Shown here: positions 7,294-16,500 of the stretch, piece by piece
Layout: each line of letters opens with the position of its first letter
Position numbering within the stretch: position 1 is the first letter of the stretch
Assembly (NCBI RefSeq): GCF_014650875.1
Contig: NZ_BMVU01000019.1
Location: 79,336 to 143,335, forward strand
Reading direction: 5' to 3'
Source of the DNA: Streptomyces minutiscleroticus
Lineage (GTDB): Bacteria > Actinomycetota > Actinomycetes > Streptomycetales > Streptomycetaceae
Length of the DNA stretch: 64,000 bases
Position numbers and translations under genes: made by a program
The notes under the pieces: generated by a model
Told to the model about the DNA's origin: nothing
Database searches by the model: none
Seen by the model: only the letters and a program-made list of their open reading frames with translations

Positions 7294-9174
7294 TCAGCCG
7301 ATCTGCGCGTTCTTGTCGACGGTCACTTGGTCGATGTCGGAGGTCCGCACGGTCACGGCGACCTTCCACTTGCCGGCCATGGGGAGCTGCACCCCGCTCG
7401 CCGTCCAGTGTCCGGTGGCGATGCGGTCGGGGACCACCGGCAGCGGGCCGAGGTCCTCGGCATCGAGCGTAAAGGCGACCTTCAGCTCGGGGACGTCGAA
7501 GGCCCTGCCGTCCGGGCGCTCCACGTAGACGTGCATCTCGTTGCTGCCGGTGCGGGCCGGGTCGAGGTCGAGCCGTACGACGCCCTTGCCGTCCTGGCCG
7601 CCGGTGTCGAACGGGATGTCCAGGGTCACGGTGCCGGTCTGCCCCGTCGACGCCGAGGCCGAGGTGGCCGCCTTGGCCTCCTCCTCCGTGCGCCCCGGTT
7701 CGGTGGTGGTCAGCACGGTGGTGACGGCCAGCAGCACCACCGCGACCCCCGCCTCCATGAGCACGGAGCGGCGCAGCCCGGAGCGGTGCGGATCGGCGTC
7801 GCGCAGCTTCTTCTCCCGCGCGCTCGCCACGGCGGCCCGCTGCCGCGCCAGCTGGGCGGCGCGCCGGTCGTCCCCGCCGCCGCGCGCGACCGCCGGCTCC
7901 CTCTCCTTCTCCTTCCTCGCGCGCTGGCGCACGACCGCGGCCCCGGACACGGCCGCGTCGGTCAGCCGGCCCGTCCAGCGCCGGGAGAACCAGGCCAGGC
8001 CGACGAGCACGCCGACCAGCACCACCTTGGCGATCAGCAGGCGCCCGTACGCCGTGCCGGTCAGCGCCGACCAGCTGCCGACCTGCCGCCACGACTGGTA
8101 GACGCCCGTGACGGTCAGCGCGACGACGCTGCCGAACGCCACCGCGGAGAACCGGCGCACCGCCGCGGCCTCGATGTCCGGCACCCGGTACAGGGCGACC
8201 AGCAGCGCGGCCAGGCCGCCGAGCCAGGCCGCGACGGCCAGCAGGTGCACCACGTCGACGGGCATGGCCACACCCGCCTGGAGCCCGGACGAGGCGTGCT
8301 CGGCCATCGCCCAGGTCGCGGCCAGCCCCGCCGCCACGACCGCCCCGCCGATCGCCAGACCGAAGGCGAGGTCGCGCCTCTCCTCGTCGTCCTCGCGCTT
8401 CTGGTACGCCCCGAAGAGCACGGCGACGAACAGGGCGCCGGCGGCGAGCAGCAGCAGCCGGGAGACCAGCGCGGCGCCGGGCTTGGTCTGCAGCACGGTG
8501 CCGAGCAGGGACAGGTCGAAGATGTCCGCGACCTCGCCCGAGCCGGTGTAGGAGCCGCGCATCAGCAGCAGGGCGAGCGTGGCCGCGGTCAGCGCGAGCC
8601 AGCCGGAGACCACGAGCCGCTGCACCGCGCGGACGCCCGCCCCCCGCGGCCAGCAGGCCAGCACGAAGGCGGCCCCGCCGACCAGCAGGACGAAGCCCGC
8701 GTACGAGAGGTAGCGGGCGGTGTCGTAGAGCCGGCCCACGACACCGCCGCCCGCCTCCCGGTCGGGCAGCGAGACCGACGTCTTCGAGGGCGCGCCCACG
8801 GAGAAGGTGAAGGCGCCGGAGACGGGGTGGCTGTCCGCCGACACCACCTGGTACATCACGGTGAAGGTGCCGTCGGGCAGGCCCGCGTGCAGCTTCACGC
8901 CGTAGGAGTCGCCGCCCAGGTCGAGCGGCGCGCCGGTGTCGACGCGCTCGCCCTTGGGGTCGAGCACGCGCACCGACCCCTCGGACAGCGCCACCTTCTC
9001 GGAGAAGGTCAGCGACACCTGGGTGGGAGCCTTGTCGACCACCGCTCCCTGCTGCGGATCGCTCCCGGTCAGCGCGGCGTGCGCCGAGGCGGGCGCGGCA
9101 CCGGCGACGAGCGCCGCGGTGACCGCGAGGAGCAGCAGCAACAGAGCCCGAAGGCGGGGAGCGACGGATCGCAT
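7294..9174 (-). CDS. CopC-CopD fusion copper protein with C-terminal YtkA-like domain
   Basis: Membrane copper protein, 626 aa, like Bacillus YcnJ. A signal peptide ends in APASA-HAAL, which would leave a His at the mature N-terminus, as needed for CopC copper binding. The CopC domain spans roughly 32-125 and ends in a DSHPVSGAFTFSVG phrase. A CopD membrane domain of about eight segments follows, interrupted by a charged loop near 420-470. The last 100 residues (LDIPFDTGGQDGKG to VTVRTSDIDQVTV) are the extracytoplasmic YtkA-like part. It sits between ecuC and dtpA in one operon. A paralogue is at 59595-61883. Confidence 0.9.
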   Translation of the reverse strand: MRSVAPRLRALLLLLLAVTAALVAGAAPASAHAALTGSDPQQGAVVDKAPTQVSLTFSEKVALSEGSVRVLDPKGERVDTGAPLDLGGDSYGVKLHAGLPDGTFTVMYQVVSADSHPVSGAFTFSVGAPSKTSVSLPDREAGGGVVGRLYDTARYLSYAGFVLLVGGAAFVLACWPRGAGVRAVQRLVVSGWLALTAATLALLLMRGSYTGSGEVADIFDLSLLGTVLQTKPGAALVSRLLLLAAGALFVAVLFGAYQKREDDEERRDLAFGLAIGGAVVAAGLAATWAMAEHASSGLQAGVAMPVDVVHLLAVAAWLGGLAALLVALYRVPDIEAAAVRRFSAVAFGSVVALTVTGVYQSWRQVGSWSALTGTAYGRLLIAKVVLVGVLVGLAWFSRRWTGRLTDAAVSGAAVVRQRARKEKEREPAVARGGGDDRRAAQLARQRAAVASAREKKLRDADPHRSGLRRSVLMEAGVAVVLLAVTTVLTTTEPGRTEEEAKAATSASASTGQTGTVTLDIPFDTGGQDGKGVVRLDLDPARTGSNEMHVYVERPDGRAFDVPELKVAFTLDAEDLGPLPVVPDRIATGHWTASGVQLPMAGKWKVAVTVRTSDIDQVTVDKNAQIG

Positions 9175-9188
9175 GCGCGTGCCCTTCC

Positions 9189-9650
9189 TCAGTGGTGTGC
9201 GGACGTCGGCCGGTAGGTCGCGGACTTCACGGGCATCTCGACCTCGATCGTCCCGGACCCGGCGAAGTGCAGGGTGACGGAGACCTTCTCGCCCTCCGTC
9301 GGCCTGCGCTCCAGCTTCTCGAACATCAGATGGTCGCCGCCGCTCTCCAGCACGACTTCGCCGTGCGCGGGGACGTCGAGGCGGTCGACCTCCTCCATGC
9401 GCCCGTCCACGGTCCTGTGGATGGTGACCTCGCCGGCGAGGTCGCTGGTGACGGAGGACAGCTCGTCGTCCTCGCCGCCGTCGTTGACGACGGTGAGGAA
9501 GCCGGCCGCCATGGTGTCCGACATCGGCTGCGGCATGTACGAGGCGCGGACCGACAGGTCGGCCGCGCCGCCGGAGTCCGCGCCGCAGCCGGTGAGGACC
9601 GGCGCGGCGGCCAGGAGCACCGCCGCGCAGACCGCGGCGCGACGCCTCAC
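9189..9650 (-). CDS. ecuC: extracytoplasmic copper chaperone, PCu(A)C family lipoprotein
   Basis: Copper metallochaperone of 153 aa. The GTG start overlaps the sco stop (GTGA). It has a lipobox (VLTGC, Cys near residue 20) and a PCu(A)C beta-barrel with the Cu(I) ligand pattern His (VTIHR), Met (DGRMEE) and the GGDHLMFEKL motif supplying His and Met. It ends in HisHis. In S. lividans, ECuC hands copper to Sco for cytochrome oxidase and GlxA; the same neighbours are here. The symbol is by homology and synteny. Confidence 0.88.
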   Translation of the reverse strand: MRRRAAVCAAVLLAAAPVLTGCGADSGGAADLSVRASYMPQPMSDTMAAGFLTVVNDGGEDDELSSVTSDLAGEVTIHRTVDGRMEEVDRLDVPAHGEVVLESGGDHLMFEKLERRPTEGEKVSVTLHFAGSGTIEVEMPVKSATYRPTSAHH

Positions 9651-10300
9651 GGGGTGGCCCCCTCGACGATCTTCGGGAGGTCCCTGGTGTAGTCGTCGAC
9701 GGTGGCGTCCTCGTTGTACAGCACGTAGCCGGCGTCGGTCTTCGGCGAGAACGCGATGACCTGCGTGCCGTGCGTCGAGACGACCTTGCCGTCCTTGTCC
9801 TTCTCCGGCGGGTCGATGGAGATGCCGAGCGTGCGGGCGCCCGCCTGGATGGTGTCGAAGTCGCCGCTCAGGCCGATCACGTCGGGATCGATGCCCTTGA
9901 GCCACTTGCCGAGCGCGGCCGGGGTGTCCCGCTCCGGGTCGGTGGTGACGAACACGACGCGGAGCTCGTCCTGCTCCGCCTTCGGCAGCTGCTTCTTGGC
10001 GACGGCGAGGTTGTTCATCGTCAGCGGGCAGACGTCCGGGCAGTTGGTGTAGCCGAAGTAGATCAGCGTCGGCCTGCCCTCGGTCTCCTTGCGGAGGTCG
10101 TACTTCTCGCCGTGGGTGTCGGTGAGCACGAGGTCCGGCTTCTCGAAGGGCCGGTCGAGGACCGTCGCGGCCTTCGTGGTGCCCTCCTCGGCGGAGACCT
10201 CGGCGACGGGGGTGTTCCCGTCCCCGCCGCTGCCGCAGGCGGAGAGGGTCAGCAGGGAGGCCGCGAGCAGGGCAGCCGCGGCGTATGTCTTCTTGCGCAT
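9647..10300 (-). CDS. sco: Sco family copper chaperone lipoprotein
   Basis: SCO1/SenC thioredoxin-fold protein, 217 aa, for copper delivery to the CuA site of cytochrome c oxidase. The lipobox is LSAC (Cys near residue 22). The copper-binding CxxxC lies in GYTNCPDVCPLTMNN and the third ligand His in STHGTQVIAF. ATG 10300 starts the lipoprotein signal; longer frames upstream lack a signal. It is the first gene of the four-gene copper operon, 85 bp downstream of the YcnI-like gene. Confidence 0.95.
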   Translation of the reverse strand: MRKKTYAAAALLAASLLTLSACGSGGDGNTPVAEVSAEEGTTKAATVLDRPFEKPDLVLTDTHGEKYDLRKETEGRPTLIYFGYTNCPDVCPLTMNNLAVAKKQLPKAEQDELRVVFVTTDPERDTPAALGKWLKGIDPDVIGLSGDFDTIQAGARTLGISIDPPEKDKDGKVVSTHGTQVIAFSPKTDAGYVLYNEDATVDDYTRDLPKIVEGATP

Positions 10301-10385
10301 GGAAAAATGTCCCAGATGTGAGTGCTCCGGTGTGCACCGGGGCCACGTGGCGCCGGCGCACACCGGGTGGAAGTACGGGTGCCGG

Positions 10386-11123
10386 TCAGGCGGCGGTGCG
10401 CCGGCGGCCGGCCAGCACGCCGAACGCGACGCCGGCCACGCCGACGACGATGCCCACGACGGCGAGCACGCGGGCCGTGGTGTCGCTGCTGTCGCCGGAG
10501 GCCGCGGCCCGGTCGTCGGCGTCGGTGTCCGCGGCGGCGGCCTCGGCGTCGTCGGAGGCGTTCGACGACGCGCCGTGGGCGTCCCCGTCGGCCTCCGAGA
10601 GCGCGAGCACGGGCGCCGGGTACTCCGGCTCCTCCTCGCCCTTCTGCGGGACCTCGATCCAGCGCACGACCTCCTTGTTGTCGTACGTCTGGATCGCCTT
10701 GAAGACCAGTTCGTCGGCGTCCTCGGGCAGCTGGCCGACGGAGAGCGGGAACTTCTGGAAGAAGCCGGGCTCGATGCCCTTGCCGTCGGCGGTCCAGGTG
10801 ACCTTGGTGACGGCCTCGTCGATCTTCTGGCCGTGCAGCTCCAGCGGCTTGTCGAGCTTGCTCCTGGTGACCTTCGCCGTCCAGCCGTTCACGGGCTCGG
10901 GCATGACGGAGGCCAGGGGGTGGTCGGCGGGGAAGGCCACCTCGAGCTTGGTGGTCGAGGCGTTGTCGCGCTCGTTGGGGACCTTGAAGTCGATCACGGC
11001 GTAGCCGCCCTGGGCGGCCACGCCCTCGGGCTCCACGCCGACGTGTGCGAAGGCGGGCGCGGACAGGACGAGGACGGCCGAGGCGGCGACGCCGCCGGCG
11101 GCGGCGATGCGGGAGACCTTCAT
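10386..11123 (-). CDS. YcnI-like copper-binding membrane-anchored protein (DUF1775)
   Basis: Exported protein, 245 aa. The signal peptide ends at APAFA, leaving HVGVEPEG, so the mature N-terminus begins with His, as in the YcnI mono-histidine copper site. The DUF1775 domain covers about 26-170. An Asp/Ala-rich disordered stretch (175-215) leads to a C-terminal membrane helix followed by RRRTAA. It probably binds periplasmic copper with the CopC/Sco proteins downstream; the 85-bp gap to sco allows co-transcription. Confidence 0.88.
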   Translation of the reverse strand: MKVSRIAAAGGVAASAVLVLSAPAFAHVGVEPEGVAAQGGYAVIDFKVPNERDNASTTKLEVAFPADHPLASVMPEPVNGWTAKVTRSKLDKPLELHGQKIDEAVTKVTWTADGKGIEPGFFQKFPLSVGQLPEDADELVFKAIQTYDNKEVVRWIEVPQKGEEEPEYPAPVLALSEADGDAHGASSNASDDAEAAAADTDADDRAAASGDSSDTTARVLAVVGIVVGVAGVAFGVLAGRRRTAA

Positions 11124-11245
11124 GACGGGAGACACTCCACTTCCAGCACGGATTCGGTGACGGATCGGGGTGCGCGCACCGGTGGTCACGGGCACGCGCG
11201 CGTGCCGCACGAGCGCGGCACCCCCCTGTGGAGCGGCGCGTCGTG

Positions 11246-12055
11246 TCAGGCGGCGAGGACGCAGGCGGCCGCGGGCGGGCCGCGCCGGATCACCGTGTGC
11301 TGGAGGGCGGCCGGCCGCGGCGCCGGCAGTGGCGACCGCGCGGGCCGCACCGCCCGCGCGCCGGGTCCGGGTACTCCGGGGAGCCCGGCCAGCAGGGCCC
11401 GGACCAGGGCGAGCGCGCCGCGCAGGGACAGCACGGTCCCCTCCGCGACGCCGGCCGACGCGAGTCGGACGAGGCGCACCAGGGCGAGGTCGCCGCGGCG
11501 CAGCAGCCACCCGGCGGCGACGGCCGCGAGGACGTGGCCGAGCAGCATGGGCAGCGAGGGGAGCACCGGTACGGAGGCACCGGCCGTGGTGGACAGGGCG
11601 TCCGCCGCCCCGTGCGCGGAGTGCTCCGCGGCGGTCCCGACCCGGGCGTCGGCGAGGATGCGCCGCGCCTGCTCGGGGCTGAGCGCCGAGGCCTGGGCCC
11701 CGCACATGAGCCGCGCGGCGCGCGCGACCAGGGAGACGTCCGCCGCGGACGCCGTGGCGCCGCCGGCGGAGGAGGCCATGCCGTGCTGCCCGAGACCGAA
11801 CAGGACGTGCAGCACGGACTGCCCGGCCGCGAGCAGGGCGGCGATGCCCCGCAGCGAGCGCTCGCGCCCGGCGAGCGGCACGGCCACGGCGAAGACGGCG
11901 AGGAACCCGGTGCCGACCGCCCACAGCGGGACGGAGGCGCAGGAGGCCAGTGCGTGCCCCGTGGCGGCCAGCGCGACGCAGACCGCGGAGAACACCGCGG
12001 CCCGCAGGATCCGGACGTCCCGTCCGGAGCGTGTGCGCTGGGGGGAGGCAGTCAT
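11246..12055 (-). CDS. polytopic membrane protein, unknown function
   Basis: 269 aa with about five hydrophobic segments (near residues 18-40, 42-62, 70-92, 175-200 and 215-235). The long loop between the third and fourth contains SSAGGATASAADVSLVARAA and a Cys. I recognise no enzyme motif. ATG 12055 is chosen because longer frames upstream are low-complexity and run into the divergent gene's promoter. It lies directly upstream of the copper genes on the same strand with a 122-bp gap, so a role in copper handling is possible but not shown. Confidence 0.75.
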   Translation of the reverse strand: MTASPQRTRSGRDVRILRAAVFSAVCVALAATGHALASCASVPLWAVGTGFLAVFAVAVPLAGRERSLRGIAALLAAGQSVLHVLFGLGQHGMASSAGGATASAADVSLVARAARLMCGAQASALSPEQARRILADARVGTAAEHSAHGAADALSTTAGASVPVLPSLPMLLGHVLAAVAAGWLLRRGDLALVRLVRLASAGVAEGTVLSLRGALALVRALLAGLPGVPGPGARAVRPARSPLPAPRPAALQHTVIRRGPPAAACVLAA

Positions 12056-12275
12056 GGCGGACCCATCATCGCACCGGTCCCGCCCGCCCGGTACGGCAGG
12101 TCCACAAGGTGCGCTACGAGCGGAAGGTCGCCTTTCGCCCGGCTCGCTCCGCATACACCGGACGGGGGTGGCGCGCATCGGCCGTTCGGGCGGCATCACG
12201 TCAACTCCGCGCTTACGTTCAGCCACCCGTGGCAATACGTAACGGTATGTCGAGCCGCGGCCAGGAGGCTGGAGC

Positions 12276-12731
12276 ATGAGCATCTGGTGGTCCCTCCATC
12301 TGCGACGCGACGCCGCGAGCGTGCCCCTGGCCAGGCGGCTGCTCCTCGGCGCGATGGAGACCGCGGGCGTGGACCCCGAGATCTCCTACGACCTCTCCGT
12401 CGCCCTCAGCGAGGCCTGCGCGAACGCCGTCGAGCACGGCGGCGCGGGCGGCTACGGGGAACGCCCCGAGGGCTACCGGGTCACGGCCTACCTGGACGGC
12501 GAGAAGTGCCGGATCGAGGTGACCGACTCGGGGCCCGGCTTTCCCGCGGGACGCGGCCGCCCGGTCCTGCGTCCCGCTCCCGGCGAGGCCGAGCACGGCC
12601 GGGGCCTGTGCCTGATCCAGGAGCTCGCCGACCACGTGCACATCGGAAACGACCCGGGCGCGGGCGGCGCCGTGGTCAGCTTCGACAAGATCCTCAAGTG
12701 GCGCGAGGACGCACCGCTGCTGGCGATGTGA
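12276..12731 (+). CDS. GHKL ATP-binding regulator (anti-sigma-factor-like serine kinase)
   Basis: A 151-aa single HATPase_c domain of the RsbW/SpoIIAB type. The N box is LSEACANAVEHG (residues 47-58), the G1 box VTDSGPGFP and the G2 region EHGRGLCLIQELAD. Such proteins bind or phosphorylate anti-sigma antagonists or sigma factors. No antagonist gene is adjacent; the GAF/SpoIIE-like phosphatase lies 1.8 kb downstream. It is divergent from the preceding membrane protein gene. Confidence 0.88.
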   Translation: MSIWWSLHLRRDAASVPLARRLLLGAMETAGVDPEISYDLSVALSEACANAVEHGGAGGYGERPEGYRVTAYLDGEKCRIEVTDSGPGFPAGRGRPVLRPAPGEAEHGRGLCLIQELADHVHIGNDPGAGGAVVSFDKILKWREDAPLLAM

Positions 12732-12805
12732 GCGACGCCGGGTCCCGTACGCGGTCCGCCGACCCGGTGGACCGGCCGTTACCGCCCCGGGAGCGCCCGC
12801 ACGCA

Positions 12806-12843
12806 CGGACGGCCGGGCGCTCGCGCGAGCACCCGGCCGTCCG
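12806..12843. terminator. bidirectional terminator hairpin
   Basis: A near-perfect 38-bp palindrome (arms of about 18 bp, one mismatch) lies between two convergent stop codons, at 12731 (+) and 12901 (-). There is no U-tract, as is common in Streptomyces. Confidence 0.7.
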
Positions 12844-12900
12844 TCTCGAAACAGTCCCTGGAGGAGCGCTTTTCAGCCCCCGGGAACCGCCGTCGGCGCG

Positions 12901-14373
12901 TCAGCCCTTCAGGCGGGCCATCCACGCCTCGACCTCGTCGGACCGGCGCGGCAGCCCGGCCGACAGGTTCCGGTTGCCGTCCTCGGTGACGAGGATGTCG
13001 TCCTCGATGCGGACGCCGATGCCCCGGTACTCCTCCGGCACGGTCAGGTCGTCGGCCTGGAAGTACAGGCCCGGCTCGACCGTGAGCACCATGCCGGGCT
13101 CCAGCGTGCCGTCCACGTACGCCTCGACCCGCGCGGCCGCGCAGTCGTGGACGTCCATGCCGAGCATGTGACCGGTGCCGTGCAGGGTCCAGCGGCGCTG
13201 CAGGCCCAGCTCCAGGACGCGCTCGACCGGGCCCTCGACCAGGCCCCACTCGACGAGCTTCTCGGTGAGCACCCGCTGCGCGGCGTCGTGGAAGTCGCGG
13301 TACTTCGCCCCCGGCCGCACGGCCGCGATGCCGGCCTCCTGCGCCTCGTACACGGCGTCGTAGATCTTCTTCTGGATCTCGCTGTACGCGCCGTTGACCG
13401 GCAGCGTGCGCGTGACGTCGGCGGTGTAGAGGGTGTGCGTCTCCACGCCCGCGTCCAGCAGGAGCAGGTCGCCGGAGCGCACGGGGCCGTCGTTGCGCAC
13501 CCAGTGCAGCGTGCAGGCGTGCGGTCCGGCGGCGGCGATGGTGCCGTAGCCGACGTCGTTGCCCTCCACGCGGGCGCGCAGGAAGAACGTGCCCTCGACG
13601 TAGCGCTCGCTCGTCGCCTCGGCCCTGTCGAGGACCTTCACCACGTCCTCGAAGCCGCGCACGGTGGAGTCGACGGCCTTCTGCAGCTCGCCGACCTCGA
13701 ACTCGTCCTTGACCAGGCGGGCCTCGGAGAGGAAGACCCGCAGCTCCTCGTCGCGCTCGGCGGTGACCTTGTCGGTCAGCGCCGCCTCGACGCCGGCGTC
13801 GTAGCCACGCACGACGCGGACCGGGCCGGTGGCCTCGCGCAGCCGGTCGGCCAGCTCGCGCACGTCGGAGGCGGGGATGCCGTACAGCTGCTCGGCCTCG
13901 GCCAGCGAGTGGCGGCGGCCCACCCACAGCTCGCCCTGGCCGGAGAGCCAGAACTCGCCGTTCTCCCGGTCGGAGCGCGGCAGCAGGTAGAGCGTGGCGT
14001 CGTGGCCGCCGTCCTTCGGCTCCAGGACCAGGACGCCGTCCTCGGTGAGGTTGCCGGTGAGGTAGGCGTACTCGACGGAGGCGCGGAAGGGGTACTCCGT
14101 GTCGTTCGAGCGGGTCTTCAGGTTGCCCGCGGGGACGACGAGGCGCTCGCCGGGGAAGCGCGCCGACAGCGCGGCGCGGCGCTCGGCGGTCCGCTCCGCC
14201 TGGGGGACCGGCTCCAGGCCGTGCAGTTCGGTGTCGGCCCAGCCGGACCGCATGTTCTCGGCGAGCTCGTCGGACACGCCCGGGTACAGGCCGTTCTTGC
14301 GCTGCTTGATCGGCTCGTCTTCGGTGGTCTCCGGGGTCTCCGGGTTCTCCGAGAGCTCTTCCGCCACGGTCAT
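12901..14373 (-). CDS. pepP: Xaa-Pro aminopeptidase (aminopeptidase P, M24B)
   Basis: Removes N-terminal residues before proline; dinuclear-metal enzyme. 490 aa with the aminopeptidase P N-terminal domain (about 45-190), then the pita-bread M24 domain. Metal ligands are visible: Asp in LLLDAGVETHT, Asp in ADVTRTLPVNG, His in HGTGHMLGMDVHD (near 401), Glu in LTVEPGLYF and Glu in RIEDDILVTEDG. The first 30 residues are acidic and disordered. It appears monocistronic. The symbol is by family. Confidence 0.94.
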   Translation of the reverse strand: MTVAEELSENPETPETTEDEPIKQRKNGLYPGVSDELAENMRSGWADTELHGLEPVPQAERTAERRAALSARFPGERLVVPAGNLKTRSNDTEYPFRASVEYAYLTGNLTEDGVLVLEPKDGGHDATLYLLPRSDRENGEFWLSGQGELWVGRRHSLAEAEQLYGIPASDVRELADRLREATGPVRVVRGYDAGVEAALTDKVTAERDEELRVFLSEARLVKDEFEVGELQKAVDSTVRGFEDVVKVLDRAEATSERYVEGTFFLRARVEGNDVGYGTIAAAGPHACTLHWVRNDGPVRSGDLLLLDAGVETHTLYTADVTRTLPVNGAYSEIQKKIYDAVYEAQEAGIAAVRPGAKYRDFHDAAQRVLTEKLVEWGLVEGPVERVLELGLQRRWTLHGTGHMLGMDVHDCAAARVEAYVDGTLEPGMVLTVEPGLYFQADDLTVPEEYRGIGVRIEDDILVTEDGNRNLSAGLPRRSDEVEAWMARLKG

Positions 14374-14518
14374 CCTCCTTGGTACGGCGCTGGGCCTCCT
14401 CCATCGTACGGTCGTACGGAAGGGGGCCCAGGGCCGGAGGACCTGTTACACGGCGTGCCCGGACGGCCGCTCACGGCGCACCCGGGACGGGGTCCCGGCC
14501 ACGCGCCGCGGGCCGTGC

Positions 14519-15913
14519 TCACTCGAAGTGGGCCGCCAGCACCACCACGTCCTCGTCGCTGCCGGCGTCGCCGGGCCCGTCGGGCAGCACCGAGCGCAGC
14601 ACGTGGCCGACGACGGCCGCGGCGTCGTCGCGCAGGGACCTCGGCACGCTCGCGGCGGCCGCGTGCAGCCGGGCGAAGGCGCGGTCCATGGGCAGGCCGG
14701 TGCGGCGCAGCACGCCGTCGGTGTAGAGCAGCACGGTCTCGCCCGGCTCCGCGCGCAGCTCCACGCTCGGCGCCTCCCAGCAGGCCAGCATGGTGAGCGG
14801 CGCGGACAGCGAGGTCTCCACGAACTCGGTGCGCCGGTCGCCCACCACCAGCGGCGGGCAGTGCCCGGCACCGGCCAGCGTGATCTTCCCGAGGGCGGGC
14901 TCGCAGTACGCGAAGAGGGCGGTGGCGGACCGCGCCGGCTCGGTCAGCCGGAGCAGCAGTTCGAGGTCGGACAGGACCGCGACGGGGTCCTCGCCCTCCA
15001 TCACCGCGTACGCCCGCAGCGAGGCCCGCAGCCGTCCCATCGCGGCGACCGCGCTCGGCCCCGACCCGGTGACGGACCCGACGGAGAGGCCGAGCGCGCC
15101 GTCCGGCAGCGGCAGCGCGTCGTACCAGTCGCCGCCGCCGCGCGGGCCGGTGCGGTGCCCGACGGCGAGCCGGACGCCGGGGACCCGGGGCAGCCGCGAG
15201 GGCAGCAGCTCCTCCGCGAGGCTCGCCGCGGCCGTCCGCGTGCGCTCCTGCTCGAGGAGGCGGCCCAGGTGCTCGGAGGCGAACCGGGTGTAGAGGCCCA
15301 CGAGGTGCCGCTGCCGCTCGGACGGCTCGGCGGGCTCGTCGTAGAGCCACACGGCCGCGCCCAGCCGGCCGGCCGCCTCGGTGCCCAGGGGGAGCGCGTA
15401 GCTCGCGGCGTAGCCCAGGCGGGCCGCGACCTCGCGGTGGCGCGGGTCGAGCCCGTCCTCGGAGAGCAGGTCGGGCTGGGCGATGCCGTTCTCGCCGCCG
15501 GGCAGTCCGTCCAGGATCCGGCCGTAGGAGGTGGCGCTGCGCGGCACGGTCTCGATGTGGCCGAGATCGGCCCTGCCCAGGCCGAGTCCGGTGGTGGTGG
15601 CGGGGCCGAGGCCGTCGGCGGGCTCCAGCACCACGAGGCCGCGCCGGGCGCCGACGAGGGCGGAGCCGGCCCGCAGCAGCTCGGCGGCCGCGTCGTCCAG
15701 GGACACCGCGCGGACCAGCCGTTCGGTGAGCTCGTGCAGGGTCGTGAGGTCCGAGACCCAGCCGGCGAGGCGGTCCTGGAGGACGACGCCCGGGCCGGGT
15801 CCGGTGGGGGCCGGGACGCCTCCCGTGGCCACGGGCGCGGGCGGGACAGTGTGTGCGGGTGGCGGAACAGTGGGATCGATTCCGGCCACTTTCGGAAGGT
15901 GAGGGGCGTTCAT
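14519..15913 (-). CDS. GAF-domain SpoIIE/PP2C-type phosphatase with altered metal motif
   Basis: 464 aa: a Pro-rich start (1-45), a GAF-like sensor domain (about 50-190), then an SpoIIE-type PPM domain (about 225-464). The first motif is intact (GGGDWYDALPL, near 261). The usual GDVxGxG metal motif reads SVGSVTGSG near 279, with Ser in place of the metal-binding Asp. The later TDGV and DEDVVVLAA motifs are present. The family dephosphorylates anti-anti-sigma proteins; with the Asp lost this member may be weak or a pseudo-phosphatase. It is the nearest partner for the ATP-binding regulator at 12276. Confidence 0.85.
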   Translation of the reverse strand: MNAPHLPKVAGIDPTVPPPAHTVPPAPVATGGVPAPTGPGPGVVLQDRLAGWVSDLTTLHELTERLVRAVSLDDAAAELLRAGSALVGARRGLVVLEPADGLGPATTTGLGLGRADLGHIETVPRSATSYGRILDGLPGGENGIAQPDLLSEDGLDPRHREVAARLGYAASYALPLGTEAAGRLGAAVWLYDEPAEPSERQRHLVGLYTRFASEHLGRLLEQERTRTAAASLAEELLPSRLPRVPGVRLAVGHRTGPRGGGDWYDALPLPDGALGLSVGSVTGSGPSAVAAMGRLRASLRAYAVMEGEDPVAVLSDLELLLRLTEPARSATALFAYCEPALGKITLAGAGHCPPLVVGDRRTEFVETSLSAPLTMLACWEAPSVELRAEPGETVLLYTDGVLRRTGLPMDRAFARLHAAAASVPRSLRDDAAAVVGHVLRSVLPDGPGDAGSDEDVVVLAAHFE

Positions 15914-16500
15914 GGCGACGGACTTTCCGCCCGGTGCGTATCACTCGATAGCATCGCAAACCCCCATGTCATTCTGCGCCGCTAGCGGTGTCTCCACATG
16001 TACACGGACTCGTGAGGAGATGTCCAGCATTGTCCTGCCGGGATTCCTGGTGTCCGAGAGACTTGTGCCAAGTGGAGAAGTTGGCCAAAAAGTGCCTCGG
16101 GTGGCGGTGTATTGCGGTCGACTGACCTTGTTCCACAGAGCGTTACAACGGTCGTGGTGGGTACGTACTCGGTGAAGGCCAGGGGTGGTTGACGTCGCCC
16201 GGAACCTGGTGACGGACCCGGGCGTCTTAACCACCGACGACCGTGCCCCATCCTCCCGTGGCGGAGGCGGCGAGACACACGCGGGACGGCAAACGCCAGA
16301 CGCCGCCACCCCACGCCATGCCCATGCTTTCGACAGTCGCAGTATGGACGCGGACGCAGCCGATGTTCGGCCCATAGGGGTTTCCCCTGTCTTCGACGGG
16401 GGTGTGATGCGCCAGCAGGTATGCACAGTGCAGTGATCGACACTTGGTGTGATGTGGTCCTCGGTGTTGCCAGGCGTGCAACGGAAAGGAACGAGCGCTC
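15914..16500. other. 587-bp intergenic region between divergent genes
   Basis: No convincing gene. It is noticeably less G/C-rich than the flanking genes and must hold the promoters of the phosphatase gene (-) and the 16501 gene (+). An AAAGGAA ribosome-binding site precedes the latter. I could not place a clear -35/-10 pair or operator. Confidence 0.5.
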
